Assembly (NCBI RefSeq): GCF_020520425.1
Contig: NC_079491.1
Coordinates: 30,619,449 to 30,683,448 of the forward strand
Length of the DNA stretch: 64,000 nucleotides
Origin: Spinacia oleracea
Taxonomy: Eukaryota > Streptophyta > Magnoliopsida > Caryophyllales > Amaranthaceae
Direction of reading: 5' to 3'
A model generated the notes under the pieces. It was given only the letters and a program-made list of their open reading frames with translations, was not told the DNA's origin and ran no database searches. Positions 1-11,425 of the stretch are shown piece after piece. The first letter of the stretch is position 1; every line of letters starts with the position of its first letter. The translations under genes were made by a program, and so were the position numbers.

Positions 1-2777
1 GCCAACAACTTTTCTACCTCTTCCTGTATTGCTTGATTTTTTTCTGTTGAGAAGTTTCTTTTCTTTTGTTTTACCGGCCTGACTGCTCTGTCGACATTCA
101 GTCGGTGCTCGATTACCTCTGGGCTTATACCTGACATTTCGTCTGCGGAAAATGCGAACACATCCGCGTGTTCTCTCAACAGACCGATCATGTTTACCCG
201 CAACTGGGGGTCAATGTCGGTTCCTATCTTTACTGTTCTGCCAGTTTCTCCTTCTACCAGCTCGACTTCTTCCGACTCTCCTCCGGCCTCTACCCTAGGT
301 AGAGTAGTCCCCTTTTTGATGCTTTCGATTGTGGGTGACTCCATTTTCTGCCTTTTCTCCTTCTTGGGCAGAAGAGATTGCTCGCCCCCCGATCTTGGGG
401 TTTGGCCTTTTGCCCGTCTTTTCATTGCTGCCTCTCTCGCTATATTCCTGGATGGGGTCAGTCGGCCTGGTGTTTTTAATGCCGTCAAGTAGCATGATCT
501 TGCTGACTCTTGACTGCCTCGGATTCTCTCAGCCTTCTCAAAGTTAGACATGTATATCATGGTTAGATGGTATGTTGATACCACTGCTTGTGCATCGTGG
601 ATGAATGGCCGGCCCACTATTACGGTGTATGCAGCAGGCACTTTGATTACTAAGAAGTCTACCATTAGGTCCCTTGCGGTCCTTCCCTCTCCAATCTGCA
701 CTGGTAGCCTGATGCTACCTTCCGGGAAGACCGTGGCTCCGGAGAATCCTATCACAGGATAGTTGACTCGTGTGAGCTCTTTCTCGTCTATTTTCAGCTG
801 AACGAAGGCTTCCCAAAAGATAATGTTCGCTGAACTCCCTCCATCCACCAGTATTCGTTTCACTGGGAAGTTTGCTATTTCGAGGCCCAAAACCAGTGGA
901 TCGTCGTGAGGGTATATAATTCCGCGACAGTCGGCTGGGGTGAATGAGATATTTGGCATGACTTGGGGTGCCGGCCATTTTCTGGTGCTATGGTAGTTTA
1001 TCAGGTGGCGGTGTTCGCCCAGACTTCTGCCGGCTCCACTGATTGTTCCTCCATGGCACGGTCCTCCGGATATGACCCATACTGTCGGCCCCTTCTGGCC
1101 ATTGTTTCTAGCCTCCCCACTCCGACTGGTTTCTGGAGCCTTCTGCTCTATTCGGAGTGGTGTTTGGGTGGATGGTAATCTGTTGTTTGTGCTATTGCTT
1201 TGCCGACTGTTATTCTGTTGGTTGTTGTTGTTCTGTCGGGCTTTATATTGTGTCAGATAGCCTCTCCTGATCATATCCTCGATGTTATCCTTCAAGTCTC
1301 TGCAGTCTTCCGTATAGTGTCCACAATCATCATGGAATGCGCAGTACTTCGACTGTGGTCGGGGTTTGTCGCTCATTGGTGGAGGCCTCTTCCAGTTTTC
1401 GTTCTTGTTGACATTGTAAATTGCGGCTCTTGGGGCGTTCAATGGGGTGTATTCAAGGAATGTGGGGTATATGCTGGTTGACTGTTTCTGGTAATCTCTC
1501 CCTCTTGGGTCCTTCCTCTGTTCATCCTTTCTGAACCCCCTGTTCTGACTTTGCTGCGCCGGCTGAACCGGCCTTGGTGCGGCATTTCTAGTCTGTGCCG
1601 ACTGATAGTGATTTGGGATTGTCATCAGCTCGTCGCTTTTGATGTATTCGTGGGCCTTCATCAGTGCGCTTCCCAGATCGGTGAAGGATTTTCTTCCCAA
1701 GTATTTTTTGAACTCGCAGTGGTTCATTCCTCTCATCAGGGCCACCACAGCTATCTCTTGTTGCAAGTTTGGTATGCTGGTGGACTCGTTGTTGAATCTG
1801 GTGAGGTAATCTCTTAAGGACTCTCCGCTTCTTTGGGTGACTGCCATCAGTTCTCCCGACGTTTTCTTTCTCTGCTGCCGACTGATGAACCGTAGCATGA
1901 ACTCTGCTTCTAACTGTCGGTAATTATATACCGACCCCTTTGGTAGTCCCTTATACCAGCCGGATGCCACTCCCAGCAGCGTTGAGGGAAATACCTTGCA
2001 CCACATGGCGTCGGAATCTGTATACAACATCATATGTTGCTCAAATGTGTTGCAATGGACCTCCGGATCTGTGGATCCGTCGTACTTGCAGAGTGGGAAC
2101 TTCAATTTCTCCATTGGTTCCTCCAGAATGTCCGCGTACAGGGGGGAGTTTGCAGGTTGGATGGTGTAACGGCGCGGCGCGTACCTCTGGGGTGCTTCTC
2201 TTGTCTCTTCGATGACCATGGGTTCTGGCCGACTGCGCAGAGCAATCGCCTGGTTTGCATTGGGGTGTTGTTCTTGCTGCACTAGGATCTGCTCTCCGAA
2301 TAGGTTTCTTATCGGCAATCTCTTCCGTTTTTCGCCAACTGGTGTTTCCGTAGTCTGGTGTATGACTGTCCTGGGTGCGGGTTCTGTGTTTGCTTTTCTC
2401 GCTGGCTTCAGGGCCGACAACGCGGCCATCACCGCTCTTGCCGTAGCCAACTGTTCCTCCGAGAACTGACCGGCGAGTTCAGACGGCATTTGTGTATCAT
2501 CCTGGGCTGGGCTTTCGGGCTCTCCGTCTGAGTCGTCGTCCTCGACTGAGTATCCCAGGACATGTAAGGGTGTTGCTGCGGTCGTAGTTTTGCTGCCTAC
2601 CGACTGGCTCCCTAGCTGGGGGGTGGGTTGGTCATTGACGGGTGTTATTATTGGCTCTGCCGAGAACAGCGTGGGTTTCAATGGGGTTGTTGTTTTTGTC
2701 GTCTGTGTACTCTGTGGGGTTGCTTTCGAGGCCTGCTTTTTGCTTCTCTTGTACGAATCCGACTGCGTACTCTCCAT
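1..2777 (-). CDS. Ty3/gypsy Gag-Pol polyprotein, 5' part (runs off the left edge)
   Basis: Reading the minus strand from the ATG at 2777, the frame stays open for 925 codons to base 1. Domains in order: a charged N-terminus; a retrotransposon Gag domain from about residue 230 (KYDGSTDPEVH); a C2HC-type knuckle at about 479-492 (CAFHDDCGHYTEDC); an aspartic protease whose active site reads VDGGSS at about 643 instead of the usual DTG/DSG; and the start of reverse transcriptase at about 887 (VIEHRLNVD). The GISPEVIEH type of RT lead-in fits the Tat/Retand/Ogre side of Ty3/gypsy; that lineage call is from memory. Gag forms the particle and protease-RT copies the RNA. Integrase and the 3' LTR must lie left of the window. 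The lack of any stop or frameshift suggests a recent or conserved copy. All plus-strand reading frames here are shadows. Confidence 0.9.
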   Translation of the reverse strand, partial: MESTQSDSYKRSKKQASKATPQSTQTTKTTTPLKPTLFSAEPIITPVNDQPTPQLGSQSVGSKTTTAATPLHVLGYSVEDDDSDGEPESPAQDDTQMPSELAGQFSEEQLATARAVMAALSALKPARKANTEPAPRTVIHQTTETPVGEKRKRLPIRNLFGEQILVQQEQHPNANQAIALRSRPEPMVIEETREAPQRYAPRRYTIQPANSPLYADILEEPMEKLKFPLCKYDGSTDPEVHCNTFEQHMMLYTDSDAMWCKVFPSTLLGVASGWYKGLPKGSVYNYRQLEAEFMLRFISRQQRKKTSGELMAVTQRSGESLRDYLTRFNNESTSIPNLQQEIAVVALMRGMNHCEFKKYLGRKSFTDLGSALMKAHEYIKSDELMTIPNHYQSAQTRNAAPRPVQPAQQSQNRGFRKDEQRKDPRGRDYQKQSTSIYPTFLEYTPLNAPRAAIYNVNKNENWKRPPPMSDKPRPQSKYCAFHDDCGHYTEDCRDLKDNIEDMIRRGYLTQYKARQNNNNQQNNSRQSNSTNNRLPSTQTPLRIEQKAPETSRSGEARNNGQKGPTVWVISGGPCHGGTISGAGRSLGEHRHLINYHSTRKWPAPQVMPNISFTPADCRGIIYPHDDPLVLGLEIANFPVKRILVDGGSSANIIFWEAFVQLKIDEKELTRVNYPVIGFSGATVFPEGSIRLPVQIGEGRTARDLMVDFLVIKVPAAYTVIVGRPFIHDAQAVVSTYHLTMIYMSNFEKAERIRGSQESARSCYLTALKTPGRLTPSRNIAREAAMKRRAKGQTPRSGGEQSLLPKKEKRQKMESPTIESIKKGTTLPRVEAGGESEEVELVEGETGRTVKIGTDIDPQLRVNMIGLLREHADVFAFSADEMSGISPEVIEHRLNVDRAVRPVKQKKRNFSTEKNQAIQEEVEKLL

Positions 2778-2787
2778 TTTCAAGGGT

Positions 2788-2788
<1 letters not shown>

Positions 2789-2818
<30 letters not shown>
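2789..2818 (-). repeat. 30-nt homopolymer: A tract in the gypsy leader
   Basis: The plus strand shows 30 consecutive T. In the element's sense this is a 30-nt A tract whose 3' end lies 11 nt before the Gag-Pol ATG at 2777. It may be a simple slippage tract or may act in the leader RNA. Confidence 0.9.
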
Positions 2819-2819
<1 letters not shown>

Positions 2820-2862
2820 GTGTGTGCCTGGCTGTGGGTTCTGTTTACAAGTGGGGGTCCCC

Positions 2863-5584
2863 TGTAACGCCCCGACCTCTAATTCAATTATTTAATCATA
2901 ATTAGCAGCGGAATTAACCTAATTCGGTCGGGACATTACCCGCCGTAACTCCCTCTTAGGAGTTACCAGGCAACCATCAATCATAAGTTATTAAACTCCA
3001 GAATTAACATGATAATCCTTCTTAATTCCTTAATAAAAGTACATAACTTATTCAAGAATCTCTACTTAAACTTGTTACAACTTAACATTAACTTAGGTAA
3101 ACTTGGTAATAGTGAAATCCTCGCCACTACTCGTTTCCGTGGTCCCCAGCAGTACCTAAAACGGAAAACAAAACGGTGAGCCGAAGACTCAGTAACAAGT
3201 TACCCTAGCATCGTAACATCATTTCAATTCATTTTATTTAATAAACAGGGAGAATAGAATATAGTAAAACATTTAATAAATCAATATTTCAGAAGCATCA
3301 TTTCAAAAAAACATCATTTCAGGAACATTAATTTCAGGAACGTCATTTCATTAATCTTTTTCCTTTTAACAGTATTTATTCTGGTCGTCATGTCTTTACA
3401 GGAAAACATGGTAGGACGTCTCCTACGAACAGGGGAAGCCAGTGCTTCATAACAGGGGGAGTCAATGCTCCATAACAGGGGAAGCCAGTGCTTCGTTTCA
3501 GGGGGAACCTTGGTTCCATATCAGGGGAAGCCAGTGCTTCTTATCAGGGGGAACCTTGGTTCCATATCAGGGGAAGCCAGTGCTTCTTATCAGGGGGAGC
3601 CTGGGCTCCATATCAGGGGAACTTGACCAGTTCTTACACTTTTATTTATCATGTTTACATTTCTTTTAATCGAACATTAATCAGGAAAATCTCAATCGTT
3701 CAGGGTGGTTCAATAAACCATTAAATCTCGTTATTTCATAAAATCATTTCTTTCAGGAATAATAATTCATTAAATCAATACTTTGCATAAAGCTGCATTA
3801 TCGTAAAACAATTCAATCAAATCATACTTGTAATCCCGCAATTCATAAAACATCATTATAAAACATCAATCATTCATAACATCATTCATAAATACATTTC
3901 GAAGGGAATGCGGGTACTAGCAATAACCGTTACCTCAACCGTAGTTTTTATACTCCCTGTCTGATGGATCGTCCTTCCTGAGCCCCGAGTCCAATTTCTT
4001 TCAACATATCGAATTATTGAATTAGTATTAAATTAATAAATACTTAAAAATAATAATAAATTTATAGTTAGTGAAATTTTTGAAATAATGAATTTAATAA
4101 AAGTATAATTTTATAAATTATTGAAAATATTATTAAACGAAATTTCAATCAAAGTTTCATAAATCGATTTACATGAAACATTATTTAATTTTATCAATTA
4201 ACGAAAATATTATTTAAATCCAATTTTCAGTCCAAAATATAAATCTGAATTTATCATTTAAATTTCATTTAAAACAAATAATAATTGATTAACATGAGTG
4301 CTCTAGAGAGAATGGAGCTTACTTTAGGATATTGGGCCTAAGACAAGAGTTGGGCCATAATGTGAAAAATGAAAGAACCAAGTTCCAATTACTGGAACTC
4401 GTTCTCTCCTCTTTTTTTTTGAAACTGACGCGAAGAACAGGGGAGGGCCGAGACAGGGGAACACGAAAGGGAGGAGGAGAGGAAGAAGGTGGCGGCGGGG
4501 ATCGGGTTTCTCGGTGTCGTTGGGTGGTACCGGAACCTCGCCTGGAAGGAGTCGGAGGTGGGGTGGTTCCGAGGCGGCGGAACAACAAGGGTAGGGGAGA
4601 GGAAGGTCGAACAAGGCAGGGGATGTTGAGGGTGTTTCTGGGCCGTTCTGGGCGGCGGCTCGCCGGTTATTGGGGACGGAGGTGGGTTCACACAGTGGAG
4701 AGGGTGGCTGGGAGCGGTGGTGCGACGCTGGTGGTGCCGCAAGAGAAGAAAGGAGGAGGGAACAGGGGAGTGGGTGGCTGCGGGAAGGGAAGAAGAATTA
4801 GGGAGGTGTTGCGGTGGTGATCCAACGGAGCAGCTAGGTGGTGGAGTTGGGTGGTTGACAGTAGACAATGGTGGTGGCAGCCACCGGCGATGGTGGTGGT
4901 TCGAACAAACAGGAAACAAGAAGGGGAGTAAAATTGATTTCTAGTTATTGAAATTCAACTTGAAATTGGAGTTGATTGAATGAAGAATTGGGGCAGACTT
5001 TGATCTGATTTATAGTTTTAAGTGGAGTGAAAGAGAAGCTTAGGTCCTTGGGGAGCAAGGCATGAACATGGACTGAATTCAGGGAAGAGAGAAATGAAGA
5101 AATTCTTCATTCTTGCTTGGTACGTGGAGAGCAAGGAAAGAAAGGGAAATGGAATTTTTGGTGCTCCAAGGGCATTTTCGTAATTTCACATTATTAGGCC
5201 AAAATTCAGAAAATTGATTTCTATTATTAGGAAATTAATTGGAATAGAAATGGTTAAAAATAAGTTTAGAAATAATCTCTTTAAAAAAAATATCGTTAAC
5301 GAAAAATAAATTTAGTTTTCGAATAAAATAAGAACTTTTCGAAATTATCAAAAATCCGAAAATAATTAAGATTTAAAAAGGTCGTTAAGCTCGTAAATAA
5401 AAAAAAAAGAAAAATTATATTATAAAATCCGAAAAGTAAATCGTGTAACAAATCTTAGAATGTCAAGAGAAATAAAACTTCGTAATTTAAAAATAAAGTT
5501 CGAAATTAGGATTTAAAACGATTTTAAGCTAAATAAAAATAATTAAGCCTAATTAATCGAGTTTTAAAAATTCGGGGTATTACA
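2863..5584 (-). mobile_element. Solo LTR (2.72 kb), minus orientation, TSD TCCCC
   Basis: The minus strand starts TGTAATACCCCGAAT and ends GGGGCGTTACA, so the unit has TG...CA ends. It is flanked by a 5-bp duplication TCCCC at 2858-2862 and 5585-5589. No internal coding region or second copy is present, so this is a solo LTR left by recombination. Length and the TGTAATACCCC start resemble long Tekay/Del-type gypsy LTRs; that family call is tentative. It contains a hairpin repeat array at 3427-3625, A+T-rich arms, and a G/A-rich, GC-rich block at about 4436-4920 whose open frames on both strands I regard as compositional. It inserted into the leader of the gypsy element described at both sides. 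Confidence 0.88.
3427..3625. repeat. Tandem array of about nine 22-24 bp hairpin units
   Basis: Nine units share the lead CAGGGG (after ATAA, TATC or similar), each followed by a short inverted repeat. The arms alternate: GAAGC/GCTTC, GGAG/CTCC, GGAACC/GGTTCC, GGAGCC/GGCTCC and GAACT/AGTTC. The array lies within the solo LTR. Confidence 0.85.
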
Positions 5585-5585
5585 T

Positions 5586-5603
5586 CCCCTCCTTCTAGCG
5601 CCA
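5586..5603 (-). promoter_or_regulatory. Gypsy primer binding site
   Basis: On the minus strand TGGCGCTAGAAGGAGGGG follows the end of the LTR (...GGAACA) after two bases. A TGGCGC-type start is complementary to a tRNA 3' CCA end plus discriminator region, as in Tat/Athila-type elements. Its far end overlaps the TCCCC target site of the solo LTR, so the nested LTR landed directly beside the primer site. Confidence 0.65.
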
Positions 5604-5605
5604 AT

Positions 5606-6040
5606 TGTTCCGGCAGCGGACTTGGAACAGGAAAGGGATGACTGACTCCCGACTGAGATTGTTGGCTGGATCCTGCACAGTGAAACCGTTAACTAGCCTC
5701 GGGGTTGATCCGAGAATTACCCCTCCGATGCTTAAGTCAGATTATGCTGGTAGCTCTGTAATAAATGCTTATAAGAATGATTGGGCTGGAATCGCGTACC
5801 TTTGGCATTGAGGGGGTCCGTATATATAGACGGGTTATTTGTACGGAGGACCCGGGTTATTACCCGTTGGTTCCGGATCCTCCCTTTCGGCTCTGATAGG
5901 TAGATGATGTCAGAGCAATGCCGACTGGGTTCTGTAAACCCTGGATGCCGACTGCACCTTTGGTGCTTCTTGTGAGTATATGTCTATGATACAGCTGTTA
6001 TGGGTTGTCCTACCGGCATACCGGTAGGGCTACCCGTACA
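5606..6040 (-). repeat. 5' LTR of the gypsy element
   Basis: On the minus strand the unit runs from TGTACGGGTAGCCC (6040) to CTGCCGGAACA (5606), about 435 bp with TG...CA ends. A TATA-like stretch (TATATATA) sits near 5820-5828, so U3 would be about 210 bp. The partner LTR is outside the window, so the right boundary is set by the TG end only. The GCTAG after 6040 would be the target duplication. Confidence 0.65.
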
Positions 6041-6956
6041 GCTAGTAACCGAACCAAACCGATATCACTTTTATATGGTTAAAAAGTATGAAGTACAAAT
6101 CTCAACATAAATTGCATTTAAAAATATTAATGTGAAACTGATTAGTTTGTAATTTTATTATCACCTTTAATTATAAATAAAAAAAATATGAAAAGGGAAA
6201 TTAGTTTCTTCAATAAGCTTACTAAAACATCATTAAAGCTTTAACACCACCACCACCACCACCACAAAAAAGAAAAATCAAAGTATCGCAAATGACAACA
6301 AAGTAAATAATGGGGACAAACTACTGTATAGGTTTCTTGGAAATTATTATAAACTATTCTTAGTGAGTATGATCGGCAAAGTGAACGCTAAAATACATTA
6401 ATTCATTATGTGTAACTTTTAGCTTTACTCTCTTGTATGAATGTATTCTTTTGTAAAACAAACTATCTAATGAGGTTCGAACACCAGATCTTCAATTTGA
6501 ATGATAATTATCATTACCATCTTAACCAACCACCAATTGTGGTTTTTCTCTTCACATTATTTATAAATAAATGTTCACATGAAATCTAAAACAAATAAAT
6601 TTTTATGTGACTTTTAAATTTCTATATATAGACTATTTTGAAAAGGAAAAAAAAAATTAAACATTATGACAATCATGAAGAAACCTGATGTCATAAGTCT
6701 CATAAAAATCAACTATAGGATTGTCTTACATAGCTGCATATACATTTAATTTAGTGTTTATTAATTTGACGTACTTAGTTCCACGAGAAAATAAATTATA
6801 CAAATTATAAGATGATATGATTGAAAACTTACTTGCCATGATAAATGACTTAGCGTGCATGTGTAGTTGACAAAATTAATGGATATTTTCCATTCTATAG
6901 AATACAAGTATTTTGGTCAAATATTGAGCTCAAAAAAATCTAAAACATTAGTTATT
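6041..6956. other. Intergenic, A+T-rich, with a (CAC)n run
   Basis: No gene is visible. A (CAC)n microsatellite lies at about 6245-6265, and a tRNA-like/SINE relic is listed separately. Confidence 0.6.
6469..6540 (-). repeat. tRNA-derived SINE relic (possible)
   Basis: On the minus strand a box A-like TGGTTAAGATGG is followed about 45 nt later by a perfect box B, GTTCGAACC. This spacing and order are those of an internal RNA polymerase III promoter. No tail or target duplication is clear, so it may be a decayed SINE head or chance. Confidence 0.4.
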
Positions 6957-6963
6957 CAATGTA

Positions 6964-6994
6964 GCAACCGGGTATCGCCCGGGTCAGACACTAG
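6964..6994 (+). mobile_element. Possible Helitron 3' terminus
   Basis: An imperfect hairpin (CCGGG/CCCGG) is followed after a few bases by CTAG and then T, the order expected at the 3' end of a Helitron inserted between A and T. The stem is only about 5 bp and the 5' end was not found. Confidence 0.3.
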
Positions 6995-7350
6995 TTTACT
7001 ATTGAAAACCCGTACTGAAACCGAACTGTACCAAAAAAAATTTAGGTAATTATTTAACCGGTTAACGTACTGTCGCCAAGTTTTATGGGCCAATATCAAC
7101 TGCTATTTTGTCCAACACTCGCTTAGAGGCCCGTACCAACCCCTACAAGTTTTACAATATTTTATCTAACAAAATGACGAGGCAACACAACTAAATCTCA
7201 ATGCCATACTCACCCATCGCCAAAACAAACACTCGTCTCATCCCTCGTGGAGTCGTGGTGGATATACAATTTTCCCCATTTCCGTTCCATCACTCATCAA
7301 ACGATTCAATTCAAACCTCCACAACTGCACCATTCCTATTTAATATTAAT

Positions 7351-7512
7351 TGTCTGTTGGTTCAGTGGTGATTGAGGCTGAACTTGGTAGGGAGAACTCG
7401 TGTTCGATCCCCCGCAACAACAATTGGGAGGGGACTAAAACCTATCTACCCAGAACTCTCCCCGAATCCGAATTAGCCCTGAGGGTGAACCGGGTTCTAA
7501 CACCAAAAAAAA
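7351..7512 (+). mobile_element. tRNA-derived SINE
   Basis: Box A TGGTTCAGTGG at 7358-7368 and box B GTTCGATCC at 7402-7410 form an internal Pol III promoter. A non-tRNA body follows and the unit ends in an A run at about 7505-7512. Length (about 160 bp) and structure are those of a plant SINE. The target duplication is not clear. Confidence 0.7.
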
Positions 7513-7846
7513 CCATCCCTACTTAATTGGATGGGTCATGGATGCGGGGCGGGTCTCCACAAAGCCTAGATATCCTAGCTCCAACACCAAAACGGACAGT
7601 TCACTGAATTTGGGAGGCAGACATTAGACATAAGTACTGAATTTGGAAGTGAGAAAGCCCAAGTAGAAAGAAAGAGACAACTTCTCCTTACAATTTAACC
7701 CATATACCACTCCAACACAAATCCTCCTTCCTACCTTTCTTCTCCCTCTAATCTCTATCATCTCCTTCAGACTTTGCACTGCAATTGTTTTCCCTGATTT
7801 CATCTTTCGGGTGCAATCTTTTCATGGTTGTTATCGGGCATTATTC

Positions 7847-10800
7847 ATGGGAGCTCAGAAGAGCATCCATGCTGGTAAAGGTTAGTTGTTCTTTTCTGCT
7901 TCAATTCTCAAATGTATTTCAATATATGGATAAAATTTGAACTGGGTAATCACTAATCAGCATTTGATAATTTTGTTGTTCTTCAGCCAAAATTGATGTC
8001 AATGTTGATTTGAGTCACAAGCTATGCGCTGCTTTGATGCTCCCACATTTCAGGTTTCCCTCTTTTTCATTCAATTCAGATTATTGCCAACAAAATTTAG
8101 TCTTGCTAATTGTCCACTTTCCTTGTTTTAAATCTCTGCAATAGGAATTCTGGAGGTCCTCTTTCATTAGTTATTGGGAGGTAAGGGTTTTGCTTACTCT
8201 GAAAATTAAGGCACTTTCTTATAGTGTTACGTGTTAATGTTAACATTTTGGATTTGATTTTATGTCCAATTTGGGATTGAATTTGGCAGTTTATGCATCA
8301 AGCACCCTAATTTATTTGGTGGGAGTGAGAAGCTTGATGTGTTTTGGGACAAGGGATTGTATGACACAAATGTTGTGGTGGCCTATAGGAGGCCCAGACC
8401 TGAATGGCTTCCTCAGCAGTCTATTGTGCTTCAGGTTTGTCCACAACCAATGTTTATTACACTTCCTCATTAGCGAATAGGCTATAGTTTGTCATTTATC
8501 CATGGAATATTTGGACAATTTTTGGGTGGAATTTCTTATGCAAACTTATTCTGGCAAATTAGCATTCTATTGCACCTGAGATAGGAGTTCATGGTTTGCC
8601 CGTCGATAACTTCTCACAATCTGGGAGTGGGAGTGTGAATCTCTGTCGCTCTTCCGTGGGTTTAGAACTGAGCGAGCCAGCTAGCTCCAATTGGAGCAGT
8701 ACGACCAGTGTAAAATTTGAGGTGAGGTAACATGTCACAAGTTGAGACTCTATGTTTGGGAATTGAGTCATCTGTAAGTAAAGTCTAAGATTATGTGCAA
8801 CTTTTGATAAATCTTTTACCACATGCAGCATGTGCGCCCTATGAATGATGAGGGACGCCCTATAAACCGAGATCTTGATGGTTTTCCGGTGACTTGCAGG
8901 TTATTGAGATTTTCCACTTGAGTTTATTTTAAAACTTGTTTGGTGATCTACTGATCTGTTTTCCAAGGTGCTAATCCTGTTATCCGTGTGCAGTGGAGCT
9001 TCCCATGATAGCATGGTGGTTCTGAAGCAAGAAACTCGTTATGCCAGGGCAAATGATAAATTCTTTAGTCGTGTAACATTCTCAACTTATGATCTAAGAT
9101 GTGAACTTCTCACAACAAATTATTTCTAGAAATAAGATGTGGTTCTGCTGCATGTCATTTAAATTGTTCTTGTTTTGGTTTCAGTTCAGCTTGCAGATAG
9201 AACAAGGAATTCCAATTTTGTATAAATGGCTTGTTTTTAACCGATTCAAGTTTGTTGGCACTAAGGGTATCAAGCTTGGGCCTTCTTTTCTATTGACAAG
9301 GTGAGGAATTTTACCTGGCTTACTGTATCATATTGCTATTGCCGAAACTCTTAGAAACTGGAATCTGATTTCTTACAAGAAGAATTTAACTATCGGCTCT
9401 CACCAGTTTCAGCTTCTTCGTTTTTTGCACATCTTTGTACGAACACATTTATGATGTTATATTTGCATTGCTCTATATATTACAGAGGGTTGCTCCTTGA
9501 ATTCTGATTAAGGTCAAGCTAGACTTGTGTTTATTCAATAGTAGTTTCATAATGCTCAGATTGCTCACTTCCGCAACAACTTGTATCATAATCGCATGGG
9601 ACAAAATCATTTCTGTTGTCAGAGTTTTGGTTTATGTTCATCTCCGAAATACAAAATATATGCTTTGTCATTTTGCAGTCATGTTGTATTCATATATGGT
9701 TAGCTTGTTGTACTTCTCTTCTCATTTTCTTAGATGAAATTCTCAACAGTATCACTGGAGGTTCCATTGTGGGGGATATGGCTCCTTACCAAGCATTTGC
9801 TATTGGTGGTCTTGGTAGTGTTAGAGGGTATGGTGAAGGTGCTGTTGGAACTGGAAGATCATGTTTGGTTGCCAACAGTGAATTGACTTTCCCGTTAGTA
9901 AGTATTTTCTTTTACACTTAGCAAAGTGTACATCTGAGATGTTTCTTTACTCTGTAGATGTTTCTTTAAATCTGTTGCAGATAGTTCTGCGTTTGATATT
10001 TTCACCTGGATTTTTTTTTTATTGTCACATAACGCTAGTTAACTCCTTTACCATCTGCTGCTTAGGCTTTATATTTTGTCCTTATACTTGGTTGGACCCT
10101 ATGTGCCAGAATATTGTAACCGTCTTTCTCCATGTAATTTTAGTGACCTTCAGGATCATCCTAGACCAGTTTATTTGATTGTATCTTACTATCATACAGA
10201 GTATGTAGATTTTCCTGTACCTGGTGTTTATCCAATTAGTTTGATTGTTGCCTTAGCAATCTCACCCCGTGCTTCCCAAAAGAAGTGTGCTTTGTGATCC
10301 TAAAGTTGAAAACCAATGATTCTTGATCTCAAGGTTCAACACTTGTTAAGAATCTTCATCTTTCCCGACATTTCGGTTTTAAAGAGCCTGGCAGCTGCTT
10401 TAAATGCTTTTGCTGGAGGAATTCGGGTTCATGTACAAACACCAAAAAGTTTCTCGACTTGACTAAAGTTCATTTTTGTAGCCAAACTAATGCAGAATAC
10501 AAAAGTTTCAACAGGAAAAAGAGCTTTTGCAATCTGAAACGTGCTCTAGAGTCTAGACCTGAGGTTTTACCAAATGTCCCAGAAGTGTATTGTGTTTAGG
10601 CTTCTGCTGAACCAAGTCATTGAATGAGCCTCTCAAGTTTTGATGCTGGTTGGACTTTTATTATTGGTAGGAAAAAGATGTATGATAGATGCATGGAATG
10701 TATGACTTGTTATGCTTATGTACTTAAAAATTTTATCCAATGTTCTTACATGTTTTTCTGAGAAGAAGGAAAACTCTCCAAGCGTATCCTCTGCTGTGTC

Positions 10801-11425
10801 TGTCTTCTTCTCTCTTCATATGCAAGATTATCTTTTACCATCTGTATTTATTATTCAAGTATTATTTGCAGGAGACTTTTCCCCCGCAAATGTTTGTGGT
10901 AGAATTACTTGGGGTTTACATGCTTGGATAATTTTGCTCCAAACTTGTAATTCTTTTCTGTTTGTAACATATGCATATTCCGGCAATCAGATATATGTAT
11001 GAGCTCCTGGCATTTTCCCATGTATCCCTTAGACTTTTCCTTTTTTTTGTTTTAATCCCCAGAGCAAAATGTTTGACGGTGCAATATTCTTAGATTACGG
11101 ATCTGATCTGGGTTCTGGTCGGCATGTTCCTGGTATGGTCTATCTATATCTATAATCTATCTAGAAATTTTTACCTAAAACTTTTCAGATCTTTCTTTCT
11201 GATCTTAAATGCGGAGAATATACTTTGTTGTTAACTTGGGTGCCTTTTTGGTGTTTGAAATTGACAGGAAACCCAGGGTTGAGACAAGGCAAACCAGGAA
11301 GTGGAGTTGGGATAGGATATGGCTTACGGTTCAAATCACCATTTGGTCACTTCCAGGTTGATTATGCTATGAATAGTTACCAACAGAGAACTGTCTACTT
11401 TAACGTCACCAACGTATCTTCATGA
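7847..11425 (+). CDS. OEP39: Chloroplast outer envelope protein, OEP39/P39-like Omp85 barrel (11 exons)
   Basis: Joining exons 7847-7880, 7987-8053, 8145-8180, 8290-8434, 8563-8721, 8829-8899, 8994-9072, 9185-9300, 9750-9897, 11063-11132 and 11268-11425 gives 1083 nt, 360 aa plus TGA, every junction GT-AG and in phase. The protein starts MGAQKSIHAGKAKIDVNVD and matches, from memory, the Arabidopsis OEP36/OEP39 proteins over its whole length (SLCIKHPNLFGG, RDLDGFPVTCSG, QIEQGIP, DMAPYQAFAIGGLG). These are POTRA-less relatives of OEP80/Toc75: a membrane-embedded beta barrel of the plastid outer envelope, with no transit peptide expected. The Omp85 loop-6 signature VRGY is at residues 260-263. 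Intron 9 is longest (about 1.17 kb). There is no sign of decay. The symbol is by similarity; the exact paralogue (OEP36 or OEP39) is uncertain, as is the transported substrate. Confidence 0.93.

Noticed and set aside
190..2905. Many plus-strand open frames of 60-100 codons
   Set aside because: They are shadows of the uninterrupted minus-strand Gag-Pol frame.
4319..4944. Long overlapping frames on both strands in the solo LTR (Pro/Ser/Arg- and Gly-rich)
   Set aside because: The block is G/A-rich and GC-rich, so stops are rare on both strands. No domain is visible and it lies inside an LTR.
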